A stretch of 64,000 nucleotides of DNA from Dyadobacter soli (GCF_900101885.1 NZ_FNAN01000002.1:124001-188000); one strand, 5' to 3'; positions 22,896-33,168 are shown, counted from the stretch's first letter. The notes: generated from the letters alone by a model not told the origin. Made by a program: numbers and translations.

Positions 22896-24251
22896 CTACT
22901 TCTCGATCTTTTTCAGCTCGCTATCGAGGAAAGTCCTGGGCAGCCATTTGGTACCGATCATCACACCTTCGATGGTTTTGGTATTACCAATATTTTCCAG
23001 CGGATTGGCAGCCAGCAATACGAGGTCGGACACATTACCGGCTTTAATCGAGCCTGAATTAGGTTTGTTCAGATAACTCGCCACATTTACAGTACCTGTT
23101 CTCAATGCCTCGTACGGCGTCAGTCCGGCGTCTACGAGGTATTTTAGTTCATGGTGGGTCGCGAAGCCGGGCACATTCAGTACCTGAGGTGCGTCGCAGC
23201 CGAGCATCAGCTGCACGCCGCCTTTCTGGCACGCGAGGATCAGTTTGCGGCGGATGTTCACGAATGCTTCCGCCCGCTCTTTGTTGAATTTGGGATTATT
23301 GACGTAGCTGCTCTTCGCATTCAGCCAGTTCTTCTTCTCGTCGGCGGTCATGTATTTCAGCTCCGGATCGTTTTCGTAAGCTGAGGCCGGTAGTGGCGAC
23401 AGCCAGCGCTCGGCGATCGCCTGCGTAGGTACGACGCGGATGTTTTTGTCCTTCAAACCTTTGATGAGCTTCGGAATGCGGGTAGTATCGGCCGCATAGG
23501 CGATCCACGTGCCGAAAAGACCGGTTTCCTGCTCTGCGAGCGTGTCGGTACCGGGCACAATGGCTTCCACAAATCCATCGAGATGGTCGATGGAGGAATA
23601 ACCCGCGTCGATGGCCGCCCACACGCCCACGGCGAATGAAACGTGGCCGACCATGCCGATACCGAGCTCTTTGGAAGTTTTGGCAATGCCGGGGAACGTT
23701 TCTTTCGTCAATCCGGGAAGCAGTTTCAGGTAATCGTAACCTGCCGCCTTTTCTTCCTTCACCATTTCAATGCCCCGCGCGGCGGTTTTCACGGTTTGTC
23801 CGCTGAATGCCGGGCCGGTAGTGTAGAAATTCGGTCCCAGCACCTCCCCGCTCCGCACCTTTTCGCGCAGCTCGAGGTGTTTGGAATTGCCTAGCATTCC
23901 GCGGATGGTGGTAATGCCGTTCGCCAGATATAATGTAAGCACATCCTTCATCGGCCCGAAGTCCTCGATCGCCGGGACGTGTGCATGCATTTCCGACCAG
24001 CCGGGCACAAGGTATTTACCTTTGGCATCCACCACAAGCGCATTACCGGCAGTTTTTGCATTGGTACCAATCGAAACAATCTTACCGTTCCTGACCACCA
24101 CTGTCTGGTCTTTCAAAACCGTCTCGCGGTCCATCGGGATCACATTCACCGATTTGAAAACGATATCACGATCGACATTGCTTACGGGGCCTTGCGCGAA
24201 ACCCGTCTGGGCGCACATCAACCCCAAAATGAAAATCAGCCTGCGTACCAT
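22896..24251 (-). CDS. Secreted amidohydrolase-family protein
   Basis: The 451-aa protein has a signal peptide (MVRRLIFILGLMCAQTGFAQ) and the amidohydrolase fold: composite beta-sandwich around FKSVNVIPMD, metal motif HAH in WSEMHAHVP, a Lys in YDYLKLLPG, His residues in VGHVSF and SIDHLDG, and a late Asp in LGCDAPQV. This places it with the imidazolonepropionase/dipeptidase-like exported hydrolases. The likely substrate is a peptide or cyclic amide. It is 44 bases downstream of an oxidoreductase gene on the same strand. A second member of the same family lies at 39961-41301. Confidence 0.87.
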   Translation of the reverse strand: MVRRLIFILGLMCAQTGFAQGPVSNVDRDIVFKSVNVIPMDRETVLKDQTVVVRNGKIVSIGTNAKTAGNALVVDAKGKYLVPGWSEMHAHVPAIEDFGPMKDVLTLYLANGITTIRGMLGNSKHLELREKVRSGEVLGPNFYTTGPAFSGQTVKTAARGIEMVKEEKAAGYDYLKLLPGLTKETFPGIAKTSKELGIGMVGHVSFAVGVWAAIDAGYSSIDHLDGFVEAIVPGTDTLAEQETGLFGTWIAYAADTTRIPKLIKGLKDKNIRVVPTQAIAERWLSPLPASAYENDPELKYMTADEKKNWLNAKSSYVNNPKFNKERAEAFVNIRRKLILACQKGGVQLMLGCDAPQVLNVPGFATHHELKYLVDAGLTPYEALRTGTVNVASYLNKPNSGSIKAGNVSDLVLLAANPLENIGNTKTIEGVMIGTKWLPRTFLDSELKKIEK

Positions 24252-24295
24252 AGTTTGTGAAGTGTTTTGAAGTGGTCAGGAACGGGAAAGATGCA

Positions 24296-25462
24296 TTAGC
24301 TTATCAACGCCACATTCTGCGCATTCTTCTGCGCTTTGAGGCATAGCTCGGTTGCCAGGAAACAGTGCTCCTGCGACATGGCCGTTTCGGTGCGGTTCAG
24401 CACGTCGTCCACAAGCTGGCGGCCATAAGGCAGTTCCACCTTGCTGCAATCGACGTAGGTCGTTTCTTTATTATTAATCACAAAAAGGTGGTTACCTCCC
24501 TCGCGGCCGCCGATATCGATGTTCTTGCGGATCTCGATAAATCCTTCGGTACCGAGCACGGTAAGGCGTCCGTCGCCCCAGGTTTTGAGGCCGTCGGGCG
24601 TAAACCAGTCGACGCGGATGTAACCCGCACCGCCATTACCGCGCAACATGGCATCCCCGAAATCCTCGAATTTGGGATATTGCGGATGGTTTACATTGCC
24701 CACCTGCGAGGCTACCACCTGTGCCTTGGTGGAATTGGTAAAAAATAAATATTGGTCAAACTGGTGGGAAGCAATGTCGCAGATAATGCCGCCGAAGCGC
24801 TTTTTATCGAAAAACCATTCCGGGCGCGTGTTCGCATTCATCCGGTGCGGGCCGAGGCCGATCGTTTGAACCACTTTACCGATAATACCTTCCTTAATAA
24901 GCTCGCCCGCCTTCACAGTCGCGCGGTTTTCGAGGCGCTCACTGTACATAATGGAGTAAATGCGCTTGGTTTCCTTCTGCACTTTACGCACTTCTGCAAG
25001 CTGTTCGAGCGTGGTGAGGCCCGGTTTATCTACCATATAATCTTTCCCCGCCTTCATCACGCGCACGCCCAGGGGACCGCGCTCGTCGGGTATGCCCGAG
25101 CTGAGTACGAGCTGAATGGATTTATCTTCCAGGATTTCCGCTTCCGATTTGGCTTGCTTCGCATTCGGGTAACGCTTCGCAAATGCCGCCGTAAGATCCG
25201 CTTCTTTGGCAAAAAACGAAACCAGCTCGCCGCCTCCGCGCGTCACCGCCTCCACCTGTCCGTAAATATGGCTGTGGTTCATACCGATCACCGCGAATTT
25301 GATGCGGGACGCCGGTACAGGCGCGAAAACAGGGCCTTCGGCTGCGACGGTTTTGATGGAGCCGTAGGCATTCGGCGTCAGTTGGGGAAACATCGCCAGG
25401 CCGGCGGCTGAATAAAGCGAATTACGCAGGAAGTCACGGCGATTGTCCTGTTGGTCTCTCAT
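24296..25462 (-). CDS. Gfo/Idh/MocA-family oxidoreductase with Tat-type signal
   Basis: The 388-aa protein starts MRDQQDNRRDFLRNSLYSAAGLAMFPQ, a twin-arginine signal (RRDFLRN). It is followed by a Rossmann NAD(P) domain (FAVIGMNHSH) and the conserved Lys-Pro segment MVDKPGLTT of the family. Members oxidise or reduce sugars and inositols, often in the periplasm in Bacteroidota. The ATG at 25462 was chosen because it places the Tat motif at the N-terminus; the longer frame to 25606 has a non-signal N-terminus. It forms a co-directional unit with the amidohydrolase at 22896 (44-base gap). Confidence 0.88.
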   Translation of the reverse strand: MRDQQDNRRDFLRNSLYSAAGLAMFPQLTPNAYGSIKTVAAEGPVFAPVPASRIKFAVIGMNHSHIYGQVEAVTRGGGELVSFFAKEADLTAAFAKRYPNAKQAKSEAEILEDKSIQLVLSSGIPDERGPLGVRVMKAGKDYMVDKPGLTTLEQLAEVRKVQKETKRIYSIMYSERLENRATVKAGELIKEGIIGKVVQTIGLGPHRMNANTRPEWFFDKKRFGGIICDIASHQFDQYLFFTNSTKAQVVASQVGNVNHPQYPKFEDFGDAMLRGNGGAGYIRVDWFTPDGLKTWGDGRLTVLGTEGFIEIRKNIDIGGREGGNHLFVINNKETTYVDCSKVELPYGRQLVDDVLNRTETAMSQEHCFLATELCLKAQKNAQNVALIS

Positions 25463-25580
25463 TGCTCGATTTGGAATGTAGTGAATACTTAGTAAAGCAC
25501 ATTTTCGGCAGATATAATGTGCTGTTGATATGGACAGTATTCCCAGCCTTTTTCCCTGACAACCGGCAACCGGGAATCGT

Positions 25581-26414
25581 CTATTTATTTCCCACGGAAA
25601 TCCCAAACGTAATGCGCGAATCCGTCCGCTTGCGACCTACTTCCACCACGCTTTCATAGGAGTTTTCAAAACTGGTCCGCAGCGTCACCCATTTGTTGAG
25701 TGGCAGCTCCGCCGAAAGGATCGTATTCCAGCGCATGTTCGAGAGGTCGTTCAATGCGGGCTGGATGAATGTGAGGTGATTAAACCGGAACTTGTCCGAC
25801 AAAAATGAATGCTTACCCTTGATCCGAAACGAGTTACGAATGGTGGTGACTGTGGCTTTTTCAAAAAAGTTGGTCGATTCGTAGAGCAATGCATTGGTAA
25901 AGCTCAGGTCGTGCGATTTGGTTTTGATCATCCGGTAGCCGATACCTGCACCGGCCATTTGGCGGAAGTCGATCCGGCGAAGATTGCTCGTTTCCAATGC
26001 GGCGAGCCCGAAAACATAGGTTTTGCGCTTTTTAAATACATCCACAAAAAGGTCTACATAGGTATCGCGCTCGGCGAGGATGCCATTTTGTTCCCCGTAA
26101 GTAAACCGCGGATTGGTGGCGATATTGATGACCGGCCCGCTGAAAGTCAGCTCGGCACGAAGGACCATCAGGCTGCGGTTGACGTTCCCTTTGGTGAAAT
26201 TACCGTCCCCGATGAACCGGTAGCGGATGGTATCGATCAGCACTCGGGGCGGCGCGATGGCCGTATCGGGTTTCGGCGCCACCGTGGAGTCGGCCGGAAG
26301 CAGTTTCAGGCCTGTCGAGTCCGGTTTTGCGTCCTGCGCCAATGCACGGGCAGAATTCAAAAGAAAAAGAAAAGCTAAAAGTTGTAAGAAACGGATGCAG
26401 GTGAGATTTTTCAT
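25581..26414 (-). CDS. DUF481-type outer-membrane protein
   Basis: From ATG at 26414 the 277-aa protein has a signal peptide (MKNLTCIRFLQLLAFLFLLNSARALA) and then a beta-strand-rich body with alternating aromatic residues (FTYGEQNGILAERDTYVDLFVDV, and a final RITFGISVGNK). This is the pattern of DUF481-type beta-barrel proteins of the outer membrane. Its role is unknown. It is divergent from the SNF2-type gene across only 58 bases. Confidence 0.7.
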   Translation of the reverse strand: MKNLTCIRFLQLLAFLFLLNSARALAQDAKPDSTGLKLLPADSTVAPKPDTAIAPPRVLIDTIRYRFIGDGNFTKGNVNRSLMVLRAELTFSGPVINIATNPRFTYGEQNGILAERDTYVDLFVDVFKKRKTYVFGLAALETSNLRRIDFRQMAGAGIGYRMIKTKSHDLSFTNALLYESTNFFEKATVTTIRNSFRIKGKHSFLSDKFRFNHLTFIQPALNDLSNMRWNTILSAELPLNKWVTLRTSFENSYESVVEVGRKRTDSRITFGISVGNK

Positions 26415-26472
26415 TAACGCAAATTTTGCAAAATAATGGTGCCAAACGTACGGCAGTTGGTTAATTTGCCTT

Positions 26473-29400
26473 ATGAAAAAGAATGAACCCGCCGGGGCCG
26501 CGCCGAGCCAGCACAATTACATCTTCCTGGACTTTAACCTCGCCGAGCTTTCCACTACGCACATTCTCAATCACAGCGCCGACATGCCCGCCACCGAGCG
26601 CCGGGGCTATTTCGAGATCCAGCCCGACGATATGGTGGTGGATTATGCCGCATTCCGCATTCAATGGGGTGGCGAGGCTTTCAAGGTAGTGGTGAAACAA
26701 AGCGACCGCACCGTAAACCTCTACTGCGAATGCACCCGTCCCAAGCGCAAGCTTTGCGAACACCAGGTACAAGTGCTGTACAACCTCATGAACCGCAGGG
26801 ATTTCCGCGCCTTTTTCGATAAAAACATTCGTAATGACCGCCTGCGCGCCCTCGCTGCCGACTACGGCATGGAGTCAGAACCCGATCTGAACCAGTATTT
26901 TACGATTGAGTATGTAAACCGTGAACTGCGCGTGTTACCGTTGATCAAGGAGCTAATTCCGATCAATCAGGCGGCAGTTTCGGCCATGCAGGACCAGCTC
27001 TTTTCGGACCCGGCCCGGCATTTACCGGAATCCAAACCAGCGGATTCGAATACCCGCACCGTCGTCGCCATCGGTCTCAACAAGTATTACGACCATTTTT
27101 TCGTCGAAATGCACGAGGCGCCGGTAACGCGGGACGGCAAGCTGAAAAACCCGTTCGTCCAGCTAAACCCATTGGAACAGCTCTGGAAAACGCAGGATCA
27201 CGACCTGTCGCGATTCTACACGGCGATTGCGTCGTTCAGCAATAATTTCAGGAAAAAAAACGTGGACACCGATCTTGCCGGACTGCGTGCGGTGCTCAAA
27301 AACCCCGAAAAACTGGATTTCTACTACCATAACCCGTTGATCTCCGACAATATCAATGCGGGTTCACTCGTGCCGGTCAAGCTCGCGCAATCGGACGTGG
27401 ACGTGCACCTGACGATCGACAAGAAGGAACCATTTTTTCGCATTTCCGGCCAGCTGATCATCGACAGCGTCCACCTCGACCTCGAAAACGTGGAGATCCG
27501 CTTCGACTATTTCGTGTTGTACCAGGATTCGCTGCATTTGATTGAGAGCGAGGACATTTTAAAAGTACTCTACTTTTTCAGACAGCATGACCAGCGCATT
27601 TACATCCACGAAAGCAAGTTCGAGGATTTCCGCCAGAACCTGCTCGCCAAACTGCCCCCGCGCATACGCATATCGTACACGTACGTGAAGCCCGCCACGC
27701 CCGCACAACGCGAGGAACAGGGTTTCGACGGGCGCGTGGAGAAAATCATTTACCTCGAAGACGTGGGCAACTACGTGCTCATTACCCCGATCGTGAAATA
27801 TGGCAGCGTGGAAGTGCCGTTGTACAGCAAAAACGACATTTACTCCGTAGACGGGCATGGTAACCCGTTCATTGTGAAGCGCGACGAAGCGGAAGACCTG
27901 CGCTACATGGCCGCGATGATGCGCCAGCACCCGGATTTCGAGTACCAGCTCGAAGGCATCGAGGACAAGCATTTCTTTTACCTGCACCGAGCCCGGTTCC
28001 TGGACGAAAACTGGTTTCCCGATGCATTCGACGAATGGAAAAACCAGGGCATTACCATTCTGGGCTTTAACCAGATCACCAAAAACCGCCTTAATGTAAA
28101 CAAAGCGAAGGTTGCGATACATGTGAACAGCGGTATCAACTGGTTCAACACAACGGCCACGGTGCAGTTCGGAACGCAGAAGGTGACGCTAAAAAACCTC
28201 CATAAGGCGGCCAAAAACCGTAACAAATATGTGGAGTTGGGCGACGGCACTTTGGGCATTATGCCGGAACAATGGCTCGAAAAGTTTGCCAAGTTCTTCG
28301 AAGTGGGCGAAATCGTGGGCGAGGAAATCCACACTCCGAAGATCAGTTTCGCCGCCGTGCACGAAATGTACGACGCCGAAATGCTCGACCGCGAGGCGCA
28401 GGAGCAGATTGCATTCTACGAGTCCAAATTCACGGACTTTGAGTCGATCAAGCCGGTGCCGGTGCCCAAAAAGCTGAAAGCGAGCTTGCGCGGCTACCAG
28501 AAACAGGGCCTCAACTGGCTTAATTTCCTTGACGATTTCAACTTCGGCGGCTGCCTGGCCGATGATATGGGCTTGGGGAAAACCTTGCAGATCATCGCAT
28601 TCATTCTGTCACAAAGAAAGAAACAGGTACGGAACACCAACCTGATCATCGTCCCTACCTCGCTGGTTTTCAACTGGCAGGCAGAGGTTGCGAAGTTCGC
28701 GCCGGACATAAGAATGCTCACCATTTACGGCGCCGACCGGGTAAAGGATATTACGGATTTTGATAATTATGAAATCGTCCTCACCTCCTACGGCACGCTG
28801 CTATCGGATGTGAGTTTTTTGAAGAAATACCATTTCAACTACATTATCCTCGACGAATCGCAAACCATCAAAAACCCTGAATCACAGCGCTATAAGGCTG
28901 TGAGACTATTGAATGCACGCAACCGCATTGTGATGACGGGTACGCCGGTGGAGAACAATACGTTTGATTTGTACGGGCAGCTTTCGTTCGCCTGCCCCGG
29001 ACTGCTGGGGACCAAAACGCAGTTCCGCAACCATTTTTCCATGCCTATCGATCGGTTTAAGGATGCCGGGCGGGCCGTGGAGCTGCAAAAGCGGGTGAAC
29101 CCGTTTATCCTGCGGCGCACCAAGCAGCAGGTGGCTTCCGAGCTGCCGGAGAAAACGGAAATGGTGATTTACTGCGAAATGGGCGAAGAGCAACGTCGGG
29201 TGTACAATGCGTACGAGCTGGAATTTTACATTTACCTCAATACAAAAAGCGAAGGCGACATTAAGCGCTCACAACTCCATGTGCTGCAAGGACTTACCAA
29301 GCTGCGCCAGATCTGCGACTCGCCCGCATTGCTCCGCGACGATAAGTTTTACGGCAATGCATCGGCCAAGATCGACACGCTTGTGGAGCAGATCGAGAGC

Positions 29401-29868
29401 AAGGCGCCGCAGCATAAAATCCTGATTTTCTCGCAGTTCGTATCCATGCTCGACCTGATCCGCCCGGAACTGGAAAGCCGCGGCATCGGCTATGAGTACC
29501 TTACCGGCCAGACGCGCGACAGAGCGGCGAAGGTGGAAAATTTCCAGACTAACCCGAATGTGCGCGTGTTCCTGATCTCGATGAAAGCCGGCGGTACGGG
29601 CCTTAACCTTACCGAAGCCGACTATGTGTACCTCATCGATCCGTGGTGGAACCCGGCTGTTGAAAATCAAGCCATTGACCGTTCGCACCGCATCGGGCAG
29701 GATAAGCACGTGATCGCCGTGCGGCTCATTTGCCCCGACACGATCGAGGAAAAAATACTGGAATTGCAGGAAACCAAAAAGGACCTGGCCAATGATCTGA
29801 TCAAAACCGATTCCGATATTCTCAAATCACTGACCAGGGACGATCTATTGCGGCTGGTAGCGCGTTAG
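26473..29868 (+). CDS. SWIM/SNF2-family ATP-dependent helicase
   Basis: The 1131-aa protein has a SWIM-type zinc motif early (about residues 78-100, YCECTRPKRKLCEHQ) and a long uncharacterised middle. A SNF2 ATPase follows from about residue 670: ADDMGLGKTLQ (Walker A), ILDESQTIKN (DExx box), MTGTPVEN (motif III), FILRRTK, and the second lobe GGTGLNLTEADYVYLIDPWWNP with AIDRSHRIGQ (motifs V-VI). It should translocate on double-stranded DNA and remodel nucleoprotein or act in repair or transcription recycling. Residues 1-650 suggest specific partners. The stop overlaps the convergent chitinase stop by 4 bases. Confidence 0.93.
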   Translation: MKKNEPAGAAPSQHNYIFLDFNLAELSTTHILNHSADMPATERRGYFEIQPDDMVVDYAAFRIQWGGEAFKVVVKQSDRTVNLYCECTRPKRKLCEHQVQVLYNLMNRRDFRAFFDKNIRNDRLRALAADYGMESEPDLNQYFTIEYVNRELRVLPLIKELIPINQAAVSAMQDQLFSDPARHLPESKPADSNTRTVVAIGLNKYYDHFFVEMHEAPVTRDGKLKNPFVQLNPLEQLWKTQDHDLSRFYTAIASFSNNFRKKNVDTDLAGLRAVLKNPEKLDFYYHNPLISDNINAGSLVPVKLAQSDVDVHLTIDKKEPFFRISGQLIIDSVHLDLENVEIRFDYFVLYQDSLHLIESEDILKVLYFFRQHDQRIYIHESKFEDFRQNLLAKLPPRIRISYTYVKPATPAQREEQGFDGRVEKIIYLEDVGNYVLITPIVKYGSVEVPLYSKNDIYSVDGHGNPFIVKRDEAEDLRYMAAMMRQHPDFEYQLEGIEDKHFFYLHRARFLDENWFPDAFDEWKNQGITILGFNQITKNRLNVNKAKVAIHVNSGINWFNTTATVQFGTQKVTLKNLHKAAKNRNKYVELGDGTLGIMPEQWLEKFAKFFEVGEIVGEEIHTPKISFAAVHEMYDAEMLDREAQEQIAFYESKFTDFESIKPVPVPKKLKASLRGYQKQGLNWLNFLDDFNFGGCLADDMGLGKTLQIIAFILSQRKKQVRNTNLIIVPTSLVFNWQAEVAKFAPDIRMLTIYGADRVKDITDFDNYEIVLTSYGTLLSDVSFLKKYHFNYIILDESQTIKNPESQRYKAVRLLNARNRIVMTGTPVENNTFDLYGQLSFACPGLLGTKTQFRNHFSMPIDRFKDAGRAVELQKRVNPFILRRTKQQVASELPEKTEMVIYCEMGEEQRRVYNAYELEFYIYLNTKSEGDIKRSQLHVLQGLTKLRQICDSPALLRDDKFYGNASAKIDTLVEQIESKAPQHKILIFSQFVSMLDLIRPELESRGIGYEYLTGQTRDRAAKVENFQTNPNVRVFLISMKAGGTGLNLTEADYVYLIDPWWNPAVENQAIDRSHRIGQDKHVIAVRLICPDTIEEKILELQETKKDLANDLIKTDSDILKSLTRDDLLRLVAR

Positions 29869-31007
29869 TCGAGGTTTTTATGGATTTCGTTGATCAGGTA
29901 CTCTTTCGGGTCATTGAAATACTCCCAAAAGAAAATACCTGCTAACTTATTCTTTTTGATATACTTACACTTCCCTTTAATCGATTTTTCGTCCTCGTAG
30001 GTGATAAGCACTTTGGTGGAGTCGTTGAACAGGTAAGGTGCTTTGGCCTTCTTGTCATAATACTTTTTATAGCCATTCTGATCGATCATCGTGTCTTTCA
30101 GTTTGGTATAACCGCCTCCCTGCACCGATTTCACCCGTTTTGCGCCCAGGCCGTGGTTATCGGCCGTTTCGGCTTCCCAGCCTTTGCCGTAGAATGCTCC
30201 TCCGAGGCCTATCTTGTGCGCAGGCACGCCGGCGGCGATGAAATTCTTCACCGAACGGTCGGCGGATGAGCCTTCGCCCGACGGATCATAATCGTAAAGG
30301 TTGGTATGGTGGCCTACCGTGCCGTTGCGGCCGCCGTAATCGTAGGTCATGATGAGCACGTAATCGAGGTAGGCTTGTGCGAGGCCCATTTCGGTATGTT
30401 CGATAAAGGATTTCGAACCGCCCACAGCGGTGGTGAGGAGGTATTTTTTACCCTTTTCTTTTTCGAGCAAATTCAATTCCTCGCGGATCGCTTTAAACAT
30501 CAGCGTAAAATTCTGCTTGTCTTCCGGGCGGAAAATGTTGCCCTCTTCCCCGCGCATTCCGGGATATTCCCAGTCGATATCCACGCCGTCGAGGTCGTAT
30601 TGCCGGACAATATCGACGCTCGATTTCGCGAATTTCAACCGCGACGATTCCGTAAGTACCGCATCCGAAAAGTTTTCGCTCCACGCCCAGCCGCCGATAG
30701 AAATCACGATTTTGAGGTCGGGGTTGATCTTTTTCAATGCATTGAGCTTCCGAAAATTGGTAGAATCGGTCGCCAGGTTGGTGAGCACCGCCATGCTGTC
30801 CTGCACATTCACGAATGCATAATTGATGTGCGTGAGCTTCTCGGCATCAATCTGCTCCACGTTCGCGAGGCCGCGGAACCCGCCTACGTACGCATTCACA
30901 ATGTACTTTTTCTTCTTTTGGGCCGAAACGGCGCCGGACATGATCAGGCACAGGGCAAGTGCCAGGAAAGGGAAGCCGGAAAACGGCTTCGCGATAGCGC
31001 ATTTCAT
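29865..31007 (-). CDS. GH18 family chitinase-like glycosidase
   Basis: The 380-aa protein has a signal peptide (to about residue 29, AVSAQ), then a GH18 TIM barrel. The catalytic DxxDxDxE motif is DGVDIDWE at residues 140-147, with the acid/base Glu147. Other GH18 marks are SIGGWAWS (105-110) and the substrate-binding YDYGG. It likely cleaves chitin or related beta-1,4-linked N-acetylglucosamine polymers outside the cell. No chitin-binding domain is present. It lies 30 bases downstream of the FN3/T9SS protein on the same strand, so both probably act together. Confidence 0.9.
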   Translation of the reverse strand: MKCAIAKPFSGFPFLALALCLIMSGAVSAQKKKKYIVNAYVGGFRGLANVEQIDAEKLTHINYAFVNVQDSMAVLTNLATDSTNFRKLNALKKINPDLKIVISIGGWAWSENFSDAVLTESSRLKFAKSSVDIVRQYDLDGVDIDWEYPGMRGEEGNIFRPEDKQNFTLMFKAIREELNLLEKEKGKKYLLTTAVGGSKSFIEHTEMGLAQAYLDYVLIMTYDYGGRNGTVGHHTNLYDYDPSGEGSSADRSVKNFIAAGVPAHKIGLGGAFYGKGWEAETADNHGLGAKRVKSVQGGGYTKLKDTMIDQNGYKKYYDKKAKAPYLFNDSTKVLITYEDEKSIKGKCKYIKKNKLAGIFFWEYFNDPKEYLINEIHKNLD

Positions 31008-31037
31008 AGAGGTCAGTAAATTTAGGTTCAGGATATA

Positions 31038-32210
31038 TCAATAAAGCAGTATTCGCTTCGATATTACTTCATTGCCCGTATCGGTTACAACCACATAAAC
31101 GCCATTGGGCAGCGAGCTGAGATCTACGCGTCCTTCCCGCCTGATTTTCTTCACATTACACAGCCTACCAGCCATATCGTATACCGACAACTTCGCCTCC
31201 GCAGTACTATTCAATGCTACCACGAGCGTCGTGCCGGCCATATAAATCGAATGCTGGTCGTTCGGAGATTCAACGCCGGTAATGATGGAAGCCGCGCGCA
31301 CGATCGCGATCAGACTGTAAGGCGAGGAGCCGCCCGCATTCACGGCCTTGATACGGTACAAATAATCGGCGGTTTCAAGTTCTGATTTATCCTCGTATTG
31401 CAGTACCGACGCCGCTACCTTGGCGATTTGAGCAAAGCTCCCGTCACCTTTTGCACGTTCTATCACAATTTCCGCGGCATTAGCCGTCGGCTTGGCCCAT
31501 CGCAATTGAATCAGGTCGGGTGCAGTGGGTACTGCCGTCAGTTTGGTCGGCGCGTCCGGTACGGGAATGTTCTGGGTTTTGGCAGAACCTGTATTGCTGT
31601 ATGCCGAAGCCCCGGCCGCATTCACAGCCCTGACGCGGTAAAAGTATTCGGTCGCGGCGGCCAGCGTGGTGTTTTTGTAGGTCGTAATGTTGGCGGCAAG
31701 GTCGGCGATTTTCGTGAAAGTCGTCCCGTTCTGCGAGCGCTCGACCTGGTATCCTGATTCATTATCGGCGTTATCCGCCCATTTCAGATCGATTTGCGAA
31801 GTGGAGACGGCCGTGGCCGTCAGGTTGGAAGGCGCGTCAGGGGGTACTTGAAACGTGGTAGCATTGGCGAGGCTGGACCAGGCCGAGGCGCCGGAAGCGT
31901 TTTTGGCCCGCACACGGTACCAGTATTTGGTGTTAGGTTTGAGTGATTTGTCCTGATAAATTACGGTATTGGCGGGCAAATCGGCGATTTTGGCAAATTT
32001 CGTCCCGTCCGCCGATTGTTCTACTTCAAAACCCGTTTCGTCCTTCGCCAAATCCAGCCAGGTAAGGTTGATCTGGCTCCCCGACGCGGCCATGGCAACC
32101 AATGTGGATGGTGCCTTTGGAATAGCCGCCCAAATGCGGACGGGAGCCATGAAGGCAATGCAGAAAACGATGATTAGCGGAAATGTGCGTAGCGTAAAAG
32201 TTCGGTTCAT
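31038..32210 (-). CDS. Secreted fibronectin type III protein with T9SS type A sorting domain
   Basis: The 390-aa protein has a signal peptide (MNRTFTLRTFPLIIVFCIAFMAPVRIWA) and three fibronectin type III domains (about 30-120, 125-215, 220-310), each with the W...N/S.xxY.V.R pattern such as YWYRVRAKNASGAS and YFYRVRAVNAAGAS. It ends in a type IX secretion C-terminal sorting domain (LSVYDMAGRL, ... LPNGVYVVVTDTGNEVISKRILLY). It is thus exported by T9SS to the surface. Upstream of the GH18 gene by 30 bases, it may supply the substrate- or surface-binding function. ATG at 32210 was used since it matches the signal peptide. Confidence 0.88.
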   Translation of the reverse strand: MNRTFTLRTFPLIIVFCIAFMAPVRIWAAIPKAPSTLVAMAASGSQINLTWLDLAKDETGFEVEQSADGTKFAKIADLPANTVIYQDKSLKPNTKYWYRVRAKNASGASAWSSLANATTFQVPPDAPSNLTATAVSTSQIDLKWADNADNESGYQVERSQNGTTFTKIADLAANITTYKNTTLAAATEYFYRVRAVNAAGASAYSNTGSAKTQNIPVPDAPTKLTAVPTAPDLIQLRWAKPTANAAEIVIERAKGDGSFAQIAKVAASVLQYEDKSELETADYLYRIKAVNAGGSSPYSLIAIVRAASIITGVESPNDQHSIYMAGTTLVVALNSTAEAKLSVYDMAGRLCNVKKIRREGRVDLSSLPNGVYVVVTDTGNEVISKRILLY

Positions 32211-32265
32211 AGATTCGGGAAAGTAGGGAGGCAAAAATAGCGTTTAAAAGCATTGATGCCACCAC

Positions 32266-33168
32266 TCAAAGCCATCCGCGCCTTTTAAACCACACATAAA
32301 TCCCGAAAGTAATCAGGCCCATCAGCATCATTACACCCGGGTAACCCCATTTGAGGCGCAGTTCGGGCATGAAATCGAAATTCATTCCGTAAATGCCGAC
32401 GATGAATGTGAGCGGCATGAAAAACACCGAAAACACCGTAAGCACGCGCACGATCTCGTTGGTGCGCTGCGAAGAAATCGAGAAATAAACCATTACCAGG
32501 TGGTTCATATTCTCGAATAATGTGTCGTAAATGTTGTGCAGCTTCACGTACAGGTCGCGCGTGTCGCGCGTGTAAGTGTTGGAATGCCCCGGGATATCCA
32601 TTTTGTCAACGATTTCGTGCGAAAGCATCAGTATGCGCCGCGTTACCTCTACCCTTCTTCTCAGGTAATATAGTCCTTTTAAAAGGGAGGCCTTGCGATT
32701 TTTGAGGAACATATTTTCCTCGTAATACTCGATATCCTGGGTCAGTTTCAACGACGGCCCCTCGTAAGTGGCAATACAGGCTTTGATAATTTCATTTACC
32801 AGGTGATGCGTGTCCTCGCACGAATGCGGATCGACTTGCTGTTCGCGAATGGTTTCCGGCGCGGTCCACTCCTTTTTGTGCATGGTGATCACGGCCTCCT
32901 TCGTCATGAAAATGGCCAGCTTATCGGTCAGTTCGGCAACGGTATCGGCTTCTGTACCTACTTTTTCGCTGTGCATCCTGAAAATGATGAACACATAGTC
33001 GCCGACGGTCTCGTATTTGGGCAAATGGTCGGGTTGCAGCCAGTCTTTCACGGATGAGTCGTGCAATGCATACTTTTTCCTGATCTGTTTTAATTCCTCA
33101 TCATCGGGGTTCGTCACATCGATCCATTCGAACGGGTACTGGGACGAATCTGCAATAGTCTGGATCAT
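32266..33168 (-). CDS. corA: CorA-family magnesium/divalent cation transporter
   Basis: The 300-aa protein has a long cytoplasmic, helix-rich domain and two C-terminal membrane helices. The signature GMN motif is present in VGIYGMNFDF just after the first helix (FSVFFMPLTFIVGI), and the second helix ends in IYVWFKRRGWL. CorA proteins are pentameric Mg2+ (or Co2+/Ni2+) channels in the inner membrane. The N-terminal soluble part (EWIDVTNPDDEELKQIRKKY) matches the typical family start. It is co-directional with the NDH-2 gene upstream (46-base gap) and with the FN3 gene downstream (55-base gap). Confidence 0.92.
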   Translation of the reverse strand: MIQTIADSSQYPFEWIDVTNPDDEELKQIRKKYALHDSSVKDWLQPDHLPKYETVGDYVFIIFRMHSEKVGTEADTVAELTDKLAIFMTKEAVITMHKKEWTAPETIREQQVDPHSCEDTHHLVNEIIKACIATYEGPSLKLTQDIEYYEENMFLKNRKASLLKGLYYLRRRVEVTRRILMLSHEIVDKMDIPGHSNTYTRDTRDLYVKLHNIYDTLFENMNHLVMVYFSISSQRTNEIVRVLTVFSVFFMPLTFIVGIYGMNFDFMPELRLKWGYPGVMMLMGLITFGIYVWFKRRGWL

